64,000 nucleotides of DNA from Prinia subflava (lineage: Eukaryota; Chordata; Aves; Passeriformes; Cisticolidae). Under the pieces are notes generated by a model. The model had not been told where the DNA came from, made no database searches, and saw nothing but the letters and a program-made list of their open reading frames with translations. Shown in pieces: positions 48,298-60,506 of this stretch. A program made the position numbers and the translations under genes. The stretch lies in NCBI RefSeq assembly GCF_021018805.1, contig NC_086247.1, forward strand, positions 91,496,140-91,560,139, read 5' to 3'. Positions within the stretch are counted from its first letter, which is position 1; every line of letters begins with the position of its first letter.

Positions 48298-51200
48298 AGG
48301 AGGGAAGAGCACCAGGATGCTCCCTTCTGTGGAGTGCCCCCCAGCTGGAAGGTGTGGCAGGCATTGCACTCAGCGCTGCCCTTCCCAGCTCCATCTTGCT
48401 TGGTTAATCTGTGGTGTTGCGTATTTTAGGCGCTTTTCAGTACTGGAGGGGCAGAGCACCAAGGGTGAAATACATCCCACCTTGCTCCTCTGGACTATTT
48501 GGCAAGGCCAGTCCATGTGAGCGTGAAGAAAGTGGACTGGGCAGTGCCTCCTGCTGTGCTGTGACAGATAGCACCATGAAGTGGATGTGATGTGGTTGTT
48601 AGGCTGTGATTCAGTTCATACTGAGAGGTATTGATTGGTGTTGGTTCAGCACTTGCTACGTATTTTATCAATTGACCTTTGTGACTGTATTCCTGCTCTG
48701 CTTCTCTTGTCCTAATTCTCTTTGCCTCAGTTTTTGTATCTCCTAATCATCCAGTGTTTGATTTTTAATAGCATTTCTTTAGTCTTCTGTTGCTGGAAAG
48801 CTTTTTTTAGTGAAGTTATACTTTCTTCCTTTGCTTCCTTTCCCTTTGTTTGCTTTTTAAAATCTTTTTTTTTTTCCCAAGAAATCCACCTGCTCTTCTT
48901 GATACATCAATTCCATTAAGAGATTCAGCTTCTGAAATATTTTGCCCTCAGCAGAAGAAAGAAGTATAAATGCAGGTGTTTTGCAATAAAGCTCAGGGGT
49001 GCAGAAGCTGGTTTTATAGCAGATCTTGTCAAATAGGATTTACAGAACCCGATAACATAATAGAGTTCGATAACATAATGCCTTTGTGAACAGTTCTCCT
49101 GGCCATCTGTGGAGCCGCACGGTTACACCAGCTGAAGATCTGGTAGCCTGTTTCCAAGATGTTTGTAAATATGCTCTGAAAACCTGAAAGAATAATTGTA
49201 GCTAAGTGCATTTAGCTGGGTGCAATTCACTGCAGGTATTAATTTTGGACTATCACTGAAAGCAAGGAAGACAATGTTGTCTGCTGTGTTGTTTTAGCAC
49301 TGGCTGATACTAAAACAAGGTAGGGAGCTAAAATATCTTCTAGAGGTATGCAGCTGCCTATATAGCAAAATCAGGGTTGAAACAAAAAGGTTCCTGACTC
49401 ACAGCAGTGCTCAAAACAAGGAATGTGCTACCTGTGTGTCACAGACCTTTAACACACAGATCTGCCACACCAAAAAGACTCAGGTGGTAAGAAATGCAGC
49501 ACAGGAAAAAAAAAAGTAAGTTTGTACCAGTCAAAAAGTAAAGGATAAATTGTATGCCGTGACGCAAAAATGTGCACAAAATTTATCTTCAATGAGGGGA
49601 TGCAGAGCATCAGAAAGAAGGCCACAGGATTTTCAAACCATTTTTTCAGTTGCAAGAGATATAAAATGTCCAGTAGTAAGCACGAATCCCCACAGATATC
49701 AATTAGGATAATTTAAAGATCTCAGATTTATATTCCTGGCTGAAGTTCAGAGTTATCAATTAGAAAATGCTTTCTAGGATCTTATTACAGCCTTTGTGTA
49801 GGAGGAAATTTGAAACTCACAGCCCAGAAGAGTGGTGGTTGATAGCAAAAGGGGGAAAGGAATGTCAAAATATCTATTATGGAACTGTGATAAAGTGCCA
49901 TCTTTTTAGAAATCTCGCCTTGTGAATAGTGCACAAGTGCCTGTTCTCCATCCACTTTCATCCAATGCTCTCTTTAATGACCTGAATCAAGGGAGATTTA
50001 GCAAACCCAAAGCTAAAACAAATCTGAGAAAGACTGCAAGCAAACAGGGAAAGAGTTAGAATTAAAAGCAATTCTGAAAAACTGAAGATTTTTCCTAAAT
50101 ATAAGATGAAATTCCACATCAAAAATTGTGGGCAACTGGGGGGCAACAAAAAAATCATTAATTAAATAAGGGTGAGAAACTGTTGGTTTCTTCCAGGAAA
50201 GATCTGAGAGCGATGTTGGATCACAAGCGAAGCAGATGTGAACAATGTCAGCCTGCTGTGAAGAGGAGAAAGTCCACCCTGAGACACGTAAACAGCAAAT
50301 ACATGAAATGATGCTTCCACTGCTAAAGCTGTTTCGTGTCCACTGTCTGGCACTGTGCTTCATGAAAGGCACTGATCACTTGGAGAGGATGAAGGGAAGA
50401 TTAAGTTATTAAAAAAATGTGATCTAAACACATAGCCTAAGAAGAAAAAAGGCAAAGATTTGGGTTACTTACTCTAAGGGAGAGCAGATTGATAGAGGAA
50501 ATGGGACAGGATAACCGTTTTTAAGTGGAAAGAGAGGGGAATGATCCATTCTCTACATCTGTAGCAGGCAAAGCAAGAAACATTGGTCATAAGCTGCAGA
50601 GAGAAGGACCTGGGAGAGAAAGCAAGAGAAAATACAAGGATAGTGAGGAATTGGACAAGAATATCTGTGGAGATGGGGAACCATCCTCATTGGTGAGGTA
50701 TTTTTCAGAGCAGGGGAGACAAGCAACCACTAGGAATGGCATTGAGATAGAGCTTGAGATAGCTTGTCCTATCTTGGGACATCTCAAGGTGTTTTCCAGC
50801 TCTGTCTCCTGTGATTCCACAATGTCTCACTTTGTGAGAATGAAGGAATGATGCCACATTTGCAGAAAATATGGGGCAGTGAGAGGATAAACTGGTCATG
50901 CACTAACATGCCCGCGTTTATGCTCATGAGAGTTTTTCCTGTGACAACCAGCAAACACATCACCCCAACACTTACCTTAGAATTGTAGAACTGCATTTTA
51001 GTGTTGTGCTTTGTGATGAATGAAAAAAAAGAAAAAAATTAGGCCATCATAAGGATGCCCTTGAGCCTGTCGGACATTCCCACAGCTTTCTTGCACACGC
51101 AGTAGTCTTGCATTCTTCTGAGGAGCTTTTGTTGTAGTGCTGCTTTTCCCCCTCAGTCTCTCTGAGTAGGTAAGAATATTTGTTCTGCACATCATTCAGG

Positions 51201-53062
51201 TTACCTGTCCCTGGTCTTTTGGCAGATGTTGTGGTGCCAGTAGGAAGAAGTGCTTTAGATAATGGGGTATGTACTGGGAAACAAGCATTGCTAATGACAC
51301 TTCCATGGAGAGAGGCAGCTTGGATGCATTTTGAAAAGGTAGGGGAACTTAGTTTCATGGACACAGGCCAATTGATCTTACTCCCCCAGGATGTTCCTGG
51401 TCATCCTTCTTTTACTAGTATAGATGGAACCTCTCTTGTCAGCAAATTCCTCTAAAGCAGTAGCTGCTGTTGAAGAGAAATTTGCCATGAGAGCAGTGAT
51501 TCTCCAAGCTCAATCCAATAATCAACATGGCTTCACTTAAAGAAAGGTAGTCCTGAAGAGATTCTCTCTAGTTCCCAGAACAATACACGGTGATACTGAT
51601 GCATTTTCTAGGCTACACCAGCTTCAACAGATTAACAGCAGCTTTCCAGCCTGTATGGCTGCTCCCAGACTATCTGACCCAGATGAAGCCAAAAACTAAC
51701 AGACCAAAGAAGATGAAGCCCTTTTGGTCTAAGCTCTGAAGGCAGTGTGTCTGGTCTTCATCTACAGGGGGCATTCAGGGGGCATCACAGTGGCACAGGA
51801 GGCATTCATGCCTTTTCAAGCCTGTCTCTCCACCGTGAAGGAAATCTCCATACTAGAAGTAAAAACCACATGCATTTCAGAAGTTGCCTCTCATTCAGTC
51901 TGGCAGTATTTGAGTGTATTTGTGAAACCACTTCATAATTACACTTAAACAAAAGGATAAAAAAATTCCTCCTTCAATAGTGCCTGAACAGATTGGCTTG
52001 TCTGATATTGTTACAGTATGAGGGCAGTGAGGGAAGTATTTTCATGAACAAATCAATTATCAGGGAAAATGGTCCATTTTCTTAAAACTATGAAAATTCA
52101 TAGATTTTATATATATTCTTTTTTGTTATTTCCCAATGTATTAGAAACAAGCTAGCCATTGCCATTAACATCTTTGAGATTTTAAAGTAAATTGTAATGG
52201 TCACCCTAGGGGTTTCTTTTTTTTTAAAAAAAATTGTTTTAATATGCTTCATTTATTGAAAAAATTTTCATAATTGTGTTATCTTGTAGTGACTAGAAGT
52301 GTTTGACCAGTTTTGGAGTCCAACCCAAATGTTTTCTCAGTTTAGATCTATGTGGGTCTCAATGATATAAAAATTAAAGCAGGAAATATGGTGAAGATTT
52401 AGGGTGACTTCTGGCAAAGATGATGTTATTAAATATGAAGAATGATATGAAGAATGATGTTGAATGTATGTTTCTTGGTGTTCCTTTGGATTCCTCTGCC
52501 TCCCAAATTTTGCAGCTCAGCTTTTTTACTACCCCAGAAGCTGCAGGGCTTCCCTGAGGGAGCCAGAAAGATGCAATTGGTTTCAATACATCCTGTATGA
52601 GCCACAAAGTCCAGAGAGTCTCTGGACGTACAGGATAGCTGAAGACCATCTGTCCAGGGAGACTGATTTCTGGGAGAGTATCTTTTAAGGATGTTGAGAG
52701 GCAGACAGAGAAAATCCGTAAGATGATATTGAGAAGGAAATTTGTATGCACCTGGGAGATAAAACAGCACCTAAGAGGGAAGAAAGAATGAAAGATGCAG
52801 GAAAAGCGTTTTCCAGAGCAAGGGGAAAAAGAGGATGTTGGGGTAAGAGAAGAGAAAAATAACCTCAGTGGTTTTATTTTTGGGGCAATAATCTTGGAAC
52901 TGGGGTCTCATGATGTCTTAAGTAAGTAGTTTCAAAAGTGTTTATTGTTGCAACGTTGCTTCTATACAGCTTGAAAATCAGGGATGGTGGACAGCCAAAG
53001 ACCATTTCTATCAGCTGTCACATTTGACCACTGGCCACCCGGGTAGTGAAAAGCAAATGAGA
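48298..53062. other. Non-coding sequence, no gene seen
   Basis: About 4.8 kb of unique-looking DNA. Small features include a partial 18-bp tandem at 49050-49079 (CGATAACATAAT twice), an 11-bp tandem of CAGGGGGCAT near 51765-51785, and a short duplication of ATATGAAGAATG near 52434-52458. No gene, RNA or transposon family was recognised. Confidence 0.42.
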
Positions 53063-53083
53063 GAAATTCTACACCTTTTTACT

Positions 53084-53142
<59 letters not shown>

Positions 53143-53466
53143 TTCCCATGAGCCACAAATGGCAGAGAAGTATATGCCTTCAGTCTTAAAAACGGAGGGA
53201 AAGTTCCCAAGGGCAAGCCATGGAGGGGCTCCAGGAATGACCACACTGCTGGATGAGGAGACAAAGCAGCCCGTAATGGTACGGCCCAGCAGAGCTGTGC
53301 TCCATTCTTCGAGCCCACCACAGCACCTCCCACACCAGCAGCTGACAACCTTGGGTGCTCATGCAGCAAGGATTGGGTTTTGCTTTTTTTTTTTTAAATG
53401 AACCTTTCCAGCATTGATAAATTTTATTCAGTATTCTACAATGTGAACAGAGTGTGAAATTCTACA
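53063..53466 (-). mobile_element. Possible short minus-strand retro-insertion
   Basis: The 11-bp word GAAATTCTACA occurs at 53063-53073 and again at 53456-53466, as a target-site duplication would. Between them are a T-rich tract (53074-53141, poly-A on the minus strand) and about 314 bp of unrecognised body. That is the layout of a minus-strand retroposed RNA. Against it, no AATAAA lies just before the tail on the minus strand; the only AATAAA-like word is at the far end. The body matches no family I know. Confidence 0.3.
53086..53141. repeat. Poly-T tract, 56 bp
   Basis: An uninterrupted run of T. Open frames that read through it give poly-Phe or poly-Lys and are artefacts. The length is likely variable or an assembly-limited value. 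Confidence 0.95.
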
Positions 53467-55119
53467 TTGCTACACAGTGGAAAGGGAACAGCACTGTCTT
53501 GTAATGTACTTATTTGTCTCCATGAGGGATTGCTGCCAAGCTTCTGTGAATACACTTTTTTTGGCTGCCCTTAAATGAGCAAGAATGTTGAAAATTTATT
53601 CCCACAACACCCCAAACTTTTTTCTGGTATTTTCTGACATTAAAACACACACATAAAAATATGTATACACATGTGCAAAACTTTACCAAAATTAAACCCA
53701 CTTTTTTTTCATGATCACAGCATCTTCTTTCCTGAAGCCTCAGAAAAATGCATGGAGATAGCTAAATTATAAGTTTACTCAAATGCTTGGGATGTTTTAT
53801 ATCTCTGTAATGCTAAAATTGTTGCTGTTCTGAGAGACAAAAATCAAACATGAGAAATATGATGCATATCCTCTGCAGCTTTATTAAGACTATTTCTGAG
53901 ATGGAAGACAAAAGAAGGGAGAATGGTCCGACATTTAAGAAGTAGGCAAAAGTTCACATTCCATAGCTGCAGTAGTTTTTTATTAAAAGAAAAGCAAATA
54001 AAAATGACTGATTAAATGTTCCTTGCATCTTTATAAATCTGCTGCTCTCCAAAGAAGGCCAGGCACTTGCTTGGAGTGTGTACACATGAGTAAGTGGGTG
54101 TGTGCGTGTTATATCTATTTCTATGAGCAGGACATATTTCCAGCAGTGGCAGGTAGTAGAAATGATGAGTACAAGATGGGAAAAGGCTTTGGTGATGAAT
54201 GATCAAATTTTCAGAAACATCTCACCTCATTTGATTTGTTCATAAAATCCATTACAAGAATAAATAGTATTTTCCTACCTCAGGCATTCTGCGGTTTTTG
54301 GTCACAGGATGATGGTTTTCTGCTCTATCTGAAGTTGGGGACTTGATGATTTTTTGTTAAATAGTATGTCACCAGAAAAAAAAAAAAACCTGCATTTTTT
54401 TTTGAAAAAACATTGTGGCATTGGGAAGGTGACAGCATCATCAAACAGTCAGCAGTAGTGTATAGGTAAGGAATTTGTATGAAGAACTTTCTAGCTAGAG
54501 CAATCTATTTAATAGCTAGGACTGGGAGAATGAGGGTGAAAGAGCCAAAGGAATGATTGTGCTGATATAAATGTTTTTCCTGTCATTTTTCTTCTTCTGA
54601 AAATGAGAGCTTGAATAGCCAGCACTGTCCATTTCCATCAGCTTCGGTGGGGTGGAGGTGGAAGCTTGGACTCACAACCAGGAAAAATCCCTGAAGCTTG
54701 CAGAGTCAGAATCAATGTGCAGTTTCCTGCAAATATTTCTTTACAGTTTAATCCCAGAAAGTATTGTCTGCTGCTCTTGTTATTGGCTACTCCTTTTTCA
54801 ATAGCATTAATCTCTTGTGAAGCAATAAAGAAAACATATTTTATTCTCTTTGCTGGCCTTCAATGGAAGGTGCTTTTGAGTGTCCACCTTTCTGCGTGGG
54901 CTTGTGGGGCACATTTGGTGAGGTTTTCTGTCCTTACATAGAGCATATCATTGAGTGTAGCAGCACTTCTGGGTTCCTGAGCCTGAGGACAGGTTTTCTT
55001 AGGATGAAACTAGTGCACATTAGTCTCCACAAGGAAAACCCAGGCCCAGTGAGAGCAGAGTATACCACGACCCCTTAGGAACGCCAGACTCTGTAGCAGA
55101 TAGCTAAGCAGGTAATGTA
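53467..55119. other. Non-coding sequence, no gene seen
   Basis: A/T-rich DNA with a short A run near 54378. No gene, RNA or transposon was identified. Confidence 0.45.
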
Positions 55120-55205
55120 GGTGCAGCCATAGTGAATGACATTTGCATTAATTGCAAATGTTAATGATTAGGCTACAGAGACTCACAAATACTTTGGCTT
55201 ATTAA
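55120..55205. promoter_or_regulatory. Candidate element with paired inverted octamer sites
   Basis: At 55141-55159 the sequence ATTTGCATTAATTGCAAAT holds two POU octamer-type halves (ATTTGCA and TGCAAAT) as an inverted repeat around TTAAT. It is followed at once by TTAATGATTAGG, a double homeodomain core. The surrounding 80 bp are complex and non-coding. This is a plausible POU/homeodomain enhancer core, inferred from motif. Confidence 0.4.
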
Positions 55206-58200
55206 TGTATGTAAGGCTTTACAAAGCTGGGAGCCTTTCTCAGAGGCTAAAATGCAGTTTTTATGATACTGCAGTAGGGAAGTTTTTGTGGCTCTTGCAT
55301 CACTCAGGTGCCATGTTGTTTCCCTCTCAGTCTTTGCAAAATTAGCAGTTTGTAACCTTTCCAGAACTCTGACATGAGAACTTTCATGCGGCACAACGGG
55401 TGCATAGGTTCCTGCAAAATCTTCAGGGAGTCGTGCTTGTGTGCTTCTCCCCCTCCCAGGGACAACAGGAAAAGGGGAATTCTCAGCCATGCGCCATCCA
55501 TGGATACTCAGAGAGGCTCTCTGCCATGCTGTGGTTCAGAGGGTGTCCCTGCAGGTGGTGCAGCATCCTGTCTGACAGCGTGCCACTTGAAGTCGTGTTG
55601 GAGCTCAAACCTGAGATTGCACCAGGGGCAATAGGCAGGGGCCAGACTCTGCCTCCCTCCCACAAGAATTCTGCACAAACGTGGCCTCTGCAAAGATACC
55701 ATGTCCTGTGACAGGTGCCTGCCTCTAAGAAACCATGCTGTGGATGCAAACCTTACTCTTCATCTGGCTGCTTATGGTGTTGTGTCCTTGAAATGGTGAG
55801 AACTGCCTAGCACACTGCGCCTCCTGTCTCAGCTCTGAGCTCTGTGTTTCTGCTCCCCAGTAGGTGCATTGAACCTTTTGCAGTGCTTACTCTGCTGGAA
55901 GATTGTGCATGCTGGTCCAGAACTTTCCTTGCCTGGTAAACTCTCATTGTGGCACAAAGACTTTGTTCCCCCAGCAGGCTCTGACTGGATGTTTTATTGC
56001 TGGTACTGATCAACCTCTGCTCCCTTGGCAAGCATAGGGTAGCCCGCCCAATATTTGATGATTGACTCCTCTGCCTTACATTAAAAATTCTTCTACAATT
56101 TCACAGCGTCTTCATATTCTTTTCTGCTTTAAAACAAAATTATCTTCTGATTGTTTTGCAATTTGCAATGAAGCATTGTTCTAAACCTTTTCCACTTACA
56201 GGTTTCCAAAGAGTTTAATCTCTATTGTGGGTTTTACTGCTTCATTATCTTTGTAGATACTTGTTTAAATTTTCTGATGGCTAGAACCATATGCCATGTG
56301 GCTGTCACTGAGATGGGGAGTTTGAGAGAGGTTAAAAGTGCACTTTAAAAATACAATTTTTCACAGGTTGCATTGGGAAAAACACTATTGATCTTCTGTC
56401 AGCCATTTGAGCTTTTTATGTGTAGTTCTGTTTAAAATGCCTTCAAGGAAGTCCTTTGAGAATGAAATTTTAGGTCATGAAAAATGGAAAGGCTGAGAAC
56501 TCAAAAAATTAAAATACTTTGTGTTTTAGGAGTGCAGTAGGTCTCTTGCACCAGGCTAGTAGCAATGTAGATTTCTTTCTGCCCTCCCATTGAGATACTG
56601 AACTGGGAGGTACTGAGCTCTGGGGACATGGTGCCAAAGGTGGGTCAAGCCCTGTCCTCTGTGGTTGAGCCTATGAGAAGGAGCAGTGAGGACTGGTCAG
56701 GCAGGACTGGGCTGCAGGATCAAGTTGTTGGGTAGCCTGAACCACCCAGGTTATTTGGAGGAGGCAGCAGCAACATCCTCAAACAAGTCCTGTCTCTGCA
56801 GTTTCTCAAGCTTGGCCCAGGGTAGGTCTTCTGACTGTTCCCACATATCCCTTATGGGTGACAGACAAAACTACACTCCAGGAAGGCTGAACTCTGCTGC
56901 TGCTGCTTGGGCATTGTGTTATTGTCTAGACTAAAAATAATCAGCTGCAGTCTCTGCTGAGTTAAATACTTTAAATTTTATTGCAAATGGGTTGACTTGA
57001 AGTATTTGGACACCATGCTCTCTATGCTGAAGGAGCTGAACTTCCCTCTTCTCCTTTTGTAACTTACTTTTTGGCAGTAGGTTGCAGCAAACACATCTGC
57101 TACCCTTGGCAACTAAAGGCACCTTCGTTTTCCGATAGATTCTGTGTACCAGAATACCAAACAAAACATGTACTAAAGATGCTTGGCTTAGATCTAGTAG
57201 AAAATTTTCTTTCTAAGCAGCTTTCTTCTTCTCTGGTTTGTGCAGGCATAAGGACGTTTCTGCAGCTTTGTATGGCTTTCCATTGACATAGTATTTTCCT
57301 GTCTAATTGAGGTCTAGTGGCCATCATCCAGCTGACCCTCCTTCTGAGGGCATATAGCTTGCAAAAACACAATCTGAAGGAGCACTGTTCTTTGCCACAG
57401 AAACAGAAGGGAATAAACCTCATTCTACCTCAACCTCCATGGAGCTATGTCAGGCTTCGTGTGCACTTCCTCATTTCACCAAATGTGATAGGCATACTGA
57501 GGAAATAATTGCCATGAGTTGATTGCATCATAAAGTTTTTCCTTCCTCCCCTTCAGGTTTTGGTCTTCTTGTAAGCAAGCTGGGATTTTATCAGCTGTCC
57601 CCAGTACCCCTCTGAAGGATTCTTTGTCTTCAGAGCTGCTGGGCTCCTGTCAGACTGGTAGAAACAGAGGTTGTGTGGAATGTTTCTGTCCTGCGAGTGG
57701 ACTTCTAGAATGCTTTTTCTGGGATAAATATTTGGGTTTGCAGTTTTGAAAATGGCTTACCACAAATATTTGCCTAAAATTTGCCAGTGCAGGGAATGTT
57801 TCTTCAGCAAACACATTTACCAGCATGCTCTCAGTCAGTAAACACCACTGAGGTGTGAACACAGTCAAACGGAATTAATTTTTAATGCAAATTGTTATTA
57901 ATATAAAATAATTTGGAGAAGGTTGGAATAAGCTTTTTTTCTTTTATTTTGGGGAACACTCATCAGTCCAAATGCAGACACGCTCTGTGCAAGCCTGTAC
58001 CTTTTGGGTGTGGGTGTGAAAAGACAAGTATGCTTTTGGACCTCAAGATGCAGTGACATGTGCACCCCATTTGGAGAGCTGAACGGGGTGTGCTATGTGT
58101 GCTATGAACGAGCCCATGGACTTGTCTGGGCTTGAATGATGAATCATGGCACTGAGAAGGTCCTTGCAACTGTCCTGGTCACCAGCCTTTTTTGTGGGGT

Positions 58201-58258
58201 GAAGGGAAGGTGAGAAATGGATGCTCTTGCTGCACTGAGCTTCAGTAGAGGTGGTGCC
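55206..58258. other. Non-coding sequence, no gene seen
   Basis: The 55380-56030 part is G+C-richer and has overlapping open frames on both strands without a recognisable product. The remainder is ordinary A/T-rich DNA. Confidence 0.42.
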
Positions 58259-58790
58259 TGTAGGAGAATACAGGCGACCTCACCCCTGATAAGTACCAGC
58301 TGTGTTAATTAACCAATACAGCCTCACCCCTGATGAGTAATAGCTATATCCAACAAGGATGAGTGAGATAAAAGAGGGGCTTAGCTGGTAAGGGGAGGAT
58401 CATCAGGGAGGAGGAATTTTGAGGAGCATGAAGGAGAGAATCATGAAGAAAGATCCTGGGGAGGGAGAATCACTGCTGTGAGGTCAGTCTGGGTCTGCAG
58501 TTGGAGCCTGTTGTTGGAACCTGCAGTCCCAGTCTAGCTGGGTAAAAGCCTGCAGTCAGAGTCTGCAAACCAATGCCTGCAGCCACAGTTTAGCAGGAAA
58601 GAACCAGCAGTCAGAGGCTGCAAGGGAAAACCTAAGGGATGAGTTTGCTGCAGTCAGAGTTAGTGAATAGTTGGAGTTAAGATGACTAAGCCATGAAGAG
58701 GAATAAACCAGGACCCTTTTTATGCTGTGTTTAACAAGAAATCTGTGCCTCAGATCATTTTTACCCTCTGAGAAAAGGGCTGCTGCAACA
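58259..58790 (+). mobile_element. Solo LTR of an endogenous retrovirus, plus strand
   Basis: The 532-bp element starts TGTAGGAG and ends GCAACA (TG...CA), flanked by GGTGCC at 58253-58258 and GGTGCT at 58791-58796, a 6-bp target duplication with one mismatch. A TATA-like GATAAAAG lies at 58367-58374 and a polyadenylation signal AATAAA at 58702-58707, in the order U3, R, U5 expected of a plus-strand LTR. The 6-bp duplication points to a class II-type integrase, unlike the other LTR. No viral coding sequence remains. Family name not known to me. Confidence 0.8.
58495..58661 (+). repeat. Degenerate ~28-bp tandem repeat inside the LTR
   Basis: The phrase CTGCAGTC(A/C)(G/C)AGT recurs at about 58521, 58550, 58576, 58605 and 58648, spaced roughly 27-29 bp except the last. 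Each copy has diverged, so this is an old tandem array between the TATA-like box and the polyadenylation signal of the LTR. Confidence 0.7.
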
Positions 58791-58796
58791 GGTGCT

Positions 58797-59679
58797 CAGT
58801 GGGGTTGGGAACCAAAGAGCTGGTAGGACTGATCCTGTGGTGATGCAGCCCAGGAAAAACAGGCAAGCTGAAGAAAGAGAGGCTTGGTCTTCTTTCTGCT
58901 GAGGTGGCAGCTCCTGTCTAGGCTAGTAAGTGCAACCACTTGTGTTTTGAGCTGCTTTTTGGTATACTTCCCTCCCTGTTGAAGCTCTCTCCAATTTGGT
59001 GGTAGGGTACCTTATCCTGTGATCAGTTTTCCATTGTAGGTTCTCCTGCCCTCGATGCGGAAGTGCTGCCCTGGAATTGGCTCTCTGAGATGAGGCAAGT
59101 TTGGAAGGATAAAATAGGCTGTGGTGACATCTGCACTCTGCCTCTGCTCCCCTAGCTGGGCTCAGCCTGTGGTGGAACATACTGACTTGCTGTGCCCTCA
59201 CCGTGCCTGGGATTGGTGAAAGGAGGCTTTGCCTGAAGGACTGGTGTTGGCAGTCTGTAGCAAGTCTGTGGCTTGATAATTATGGATTCCCACTCCAGTA
59301 TTAGAGCTAATTTGCAAGCTGTAGAGAAGTGATGGCTTGGCAGAGGGGAGATGTCATTATTCCTATTAGCACTGGTAGTTTTAGACCAAACCCTCTGTCC
59401 TCACTCTCTATGAGAGTCTTCAGATTTTCTATCAAGAAATGTGTGACCCAAATTTGGGTAAAACATTTATTGTTCTTGTGAGCAAGATTCTTTCCTTGCC
59501 CGAAACACAAGCAAGAAATCTTATTTTCATTCCTGGGCTCTCAGAAGGTTGTCAGTGCTTCTGATTATAATCAAACCCCTGTCTTATTAAAGGTTCTTTT
59601 CTTCATCAGTACACTGTCCACTAGCAAGGTGGGAGGCTCAGTCACTGATGCCAGAGCAGACTGAGGGATTCTTGTAGAG
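58797..59679. other. Non-coding sequence, no gene seen
   Basis: Mixed-composition DNA directly after the LTR. Minus-strand frames at 58923-59201 and 59307-59510 are open but unrecognised. Confidence 0.42.
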
Positions 59680-59920
59680 AAGCTAATTATATTTTGCCTT
59701 TTTTTTCTTCTTTCATTACAGAAAGACAGAATCGTTGTGGAAAAATGGGGAAATGGGAGGGGTGAGGAGAACTCAGAGTTCATTAATATTCATACTTAGC
59801 CACAAGTACACAGGAAAGGTGACAAGGAGCTGGGTGCCCGGAAACCTATGCACCTTGGTGCTAGATGGAAAATTGAATTTAATTATAGTTACCTTTAGCT
59901 CAGCACCTAATGAGCATGTT
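59680..59920. promoter_or_regulatory. Candidate conserved non-coding element
   Basis: The block has CTAATTATATTTTGCC near 59681, TTCATTAATATTCAT near 59780, and GAATTTAATTATAG near 59875. A good splice-acceptor-like tract (polypyrimidine then CATTACAG) ends at about 59721, so it could alternatively be the start of a non-coding exon. No conserved reading frame follows. Confidence 0.25.
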
Positions 59921-60490
59921 TGAAATAATGGAGGGTTGCTGTATAATAGAAGATCCAGGACTCAAACAGAAAATGCAAACCTTCCCTCCTTCTTCTGTGC
60001 TCTGCTGAATTTAAAATAATTCTGCCAAGGCCCAAGAGACAAAGTAGATTTCTATTCTTGTTTTTTTTCCAGTGATTATCACAGAAAATCATCCAGAAAA
60101 AAATTAAATAATATGGTCAGTAGGGGGGAACGAGCACATTTTAATAGGGAGTAAAAGAATAGAGACTTATTCCATTCTCACTTTGCCTAGTGAGCACTGC
60201 TAGGGTCTTGAGGTCTTTGTTTTTTCTTTTTTTTCCTCATATATCGTGCTGTTTTATCCATTCTGTGATAGCTCTTAGGAGTTTTTTATCTTTATCTTAT
60301 TTTCTACTATCCATGGAGTTTACTACCTTGTTGCTAGGGGAGAAAGAAGCCAAGGAGATTTCTTTCACACACATTTCCTAGGGTGGCTTCAGAATGTTGG
60401 TTCTCACAAGTAACTTTAAAACACAGGCCCAAATCCTTCTCATACAATCCACACATACACAGGTGGGGATGGAAGCTAGTGGAGGTGCCC
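59921..60490. other. Non-coding sequence, no gene seen
   Basis: A/T-rich DNA with short T runs. The word GGCCCAAATCCT near 60425 resembles old sauropsid repeat ends, but it is isolated. Confidence 0.42.
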
Positions 60491-60506
60491 CACATAAATT
60501 TATGTG
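60491..60506. repeat. Perfect 16-bp A/T palindrome
   Basis: CACATAAATTTATGTG is its own reverse complement. In A/T-rich DNA such a palindrome is expected about once per window by chance, so its significance is uncertain. Confidence 0.85.

Noticed and set aside
48002..48520. A 172-codon plus-strand frame 400 bp after the CpG island
   Set aside because: It was tempting as a gene linked to the island, but the product resembles nothing known, and the start lies in ordinary A/T-rich DNA without supporting signals.
51763..51786. CTACAGGGGGCAT as a third CTCF site
   Set aside because: Only about 10 of 14 core positions match, and the word is part of a short tandem duplication.
53024..53401. Open frames on both strands through the poly-T tract
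   Set aside because: They are kept open only by poly-Phe or poly-Lys translation of a homopolymer.
55508..55702. Minus-strand frame with a CPWC...H...H pattern resembling a zinc finger
   Set aside because: The spacing between the second Cys and first His is too short for a C2H2 finger, and no second finger or linker is present.
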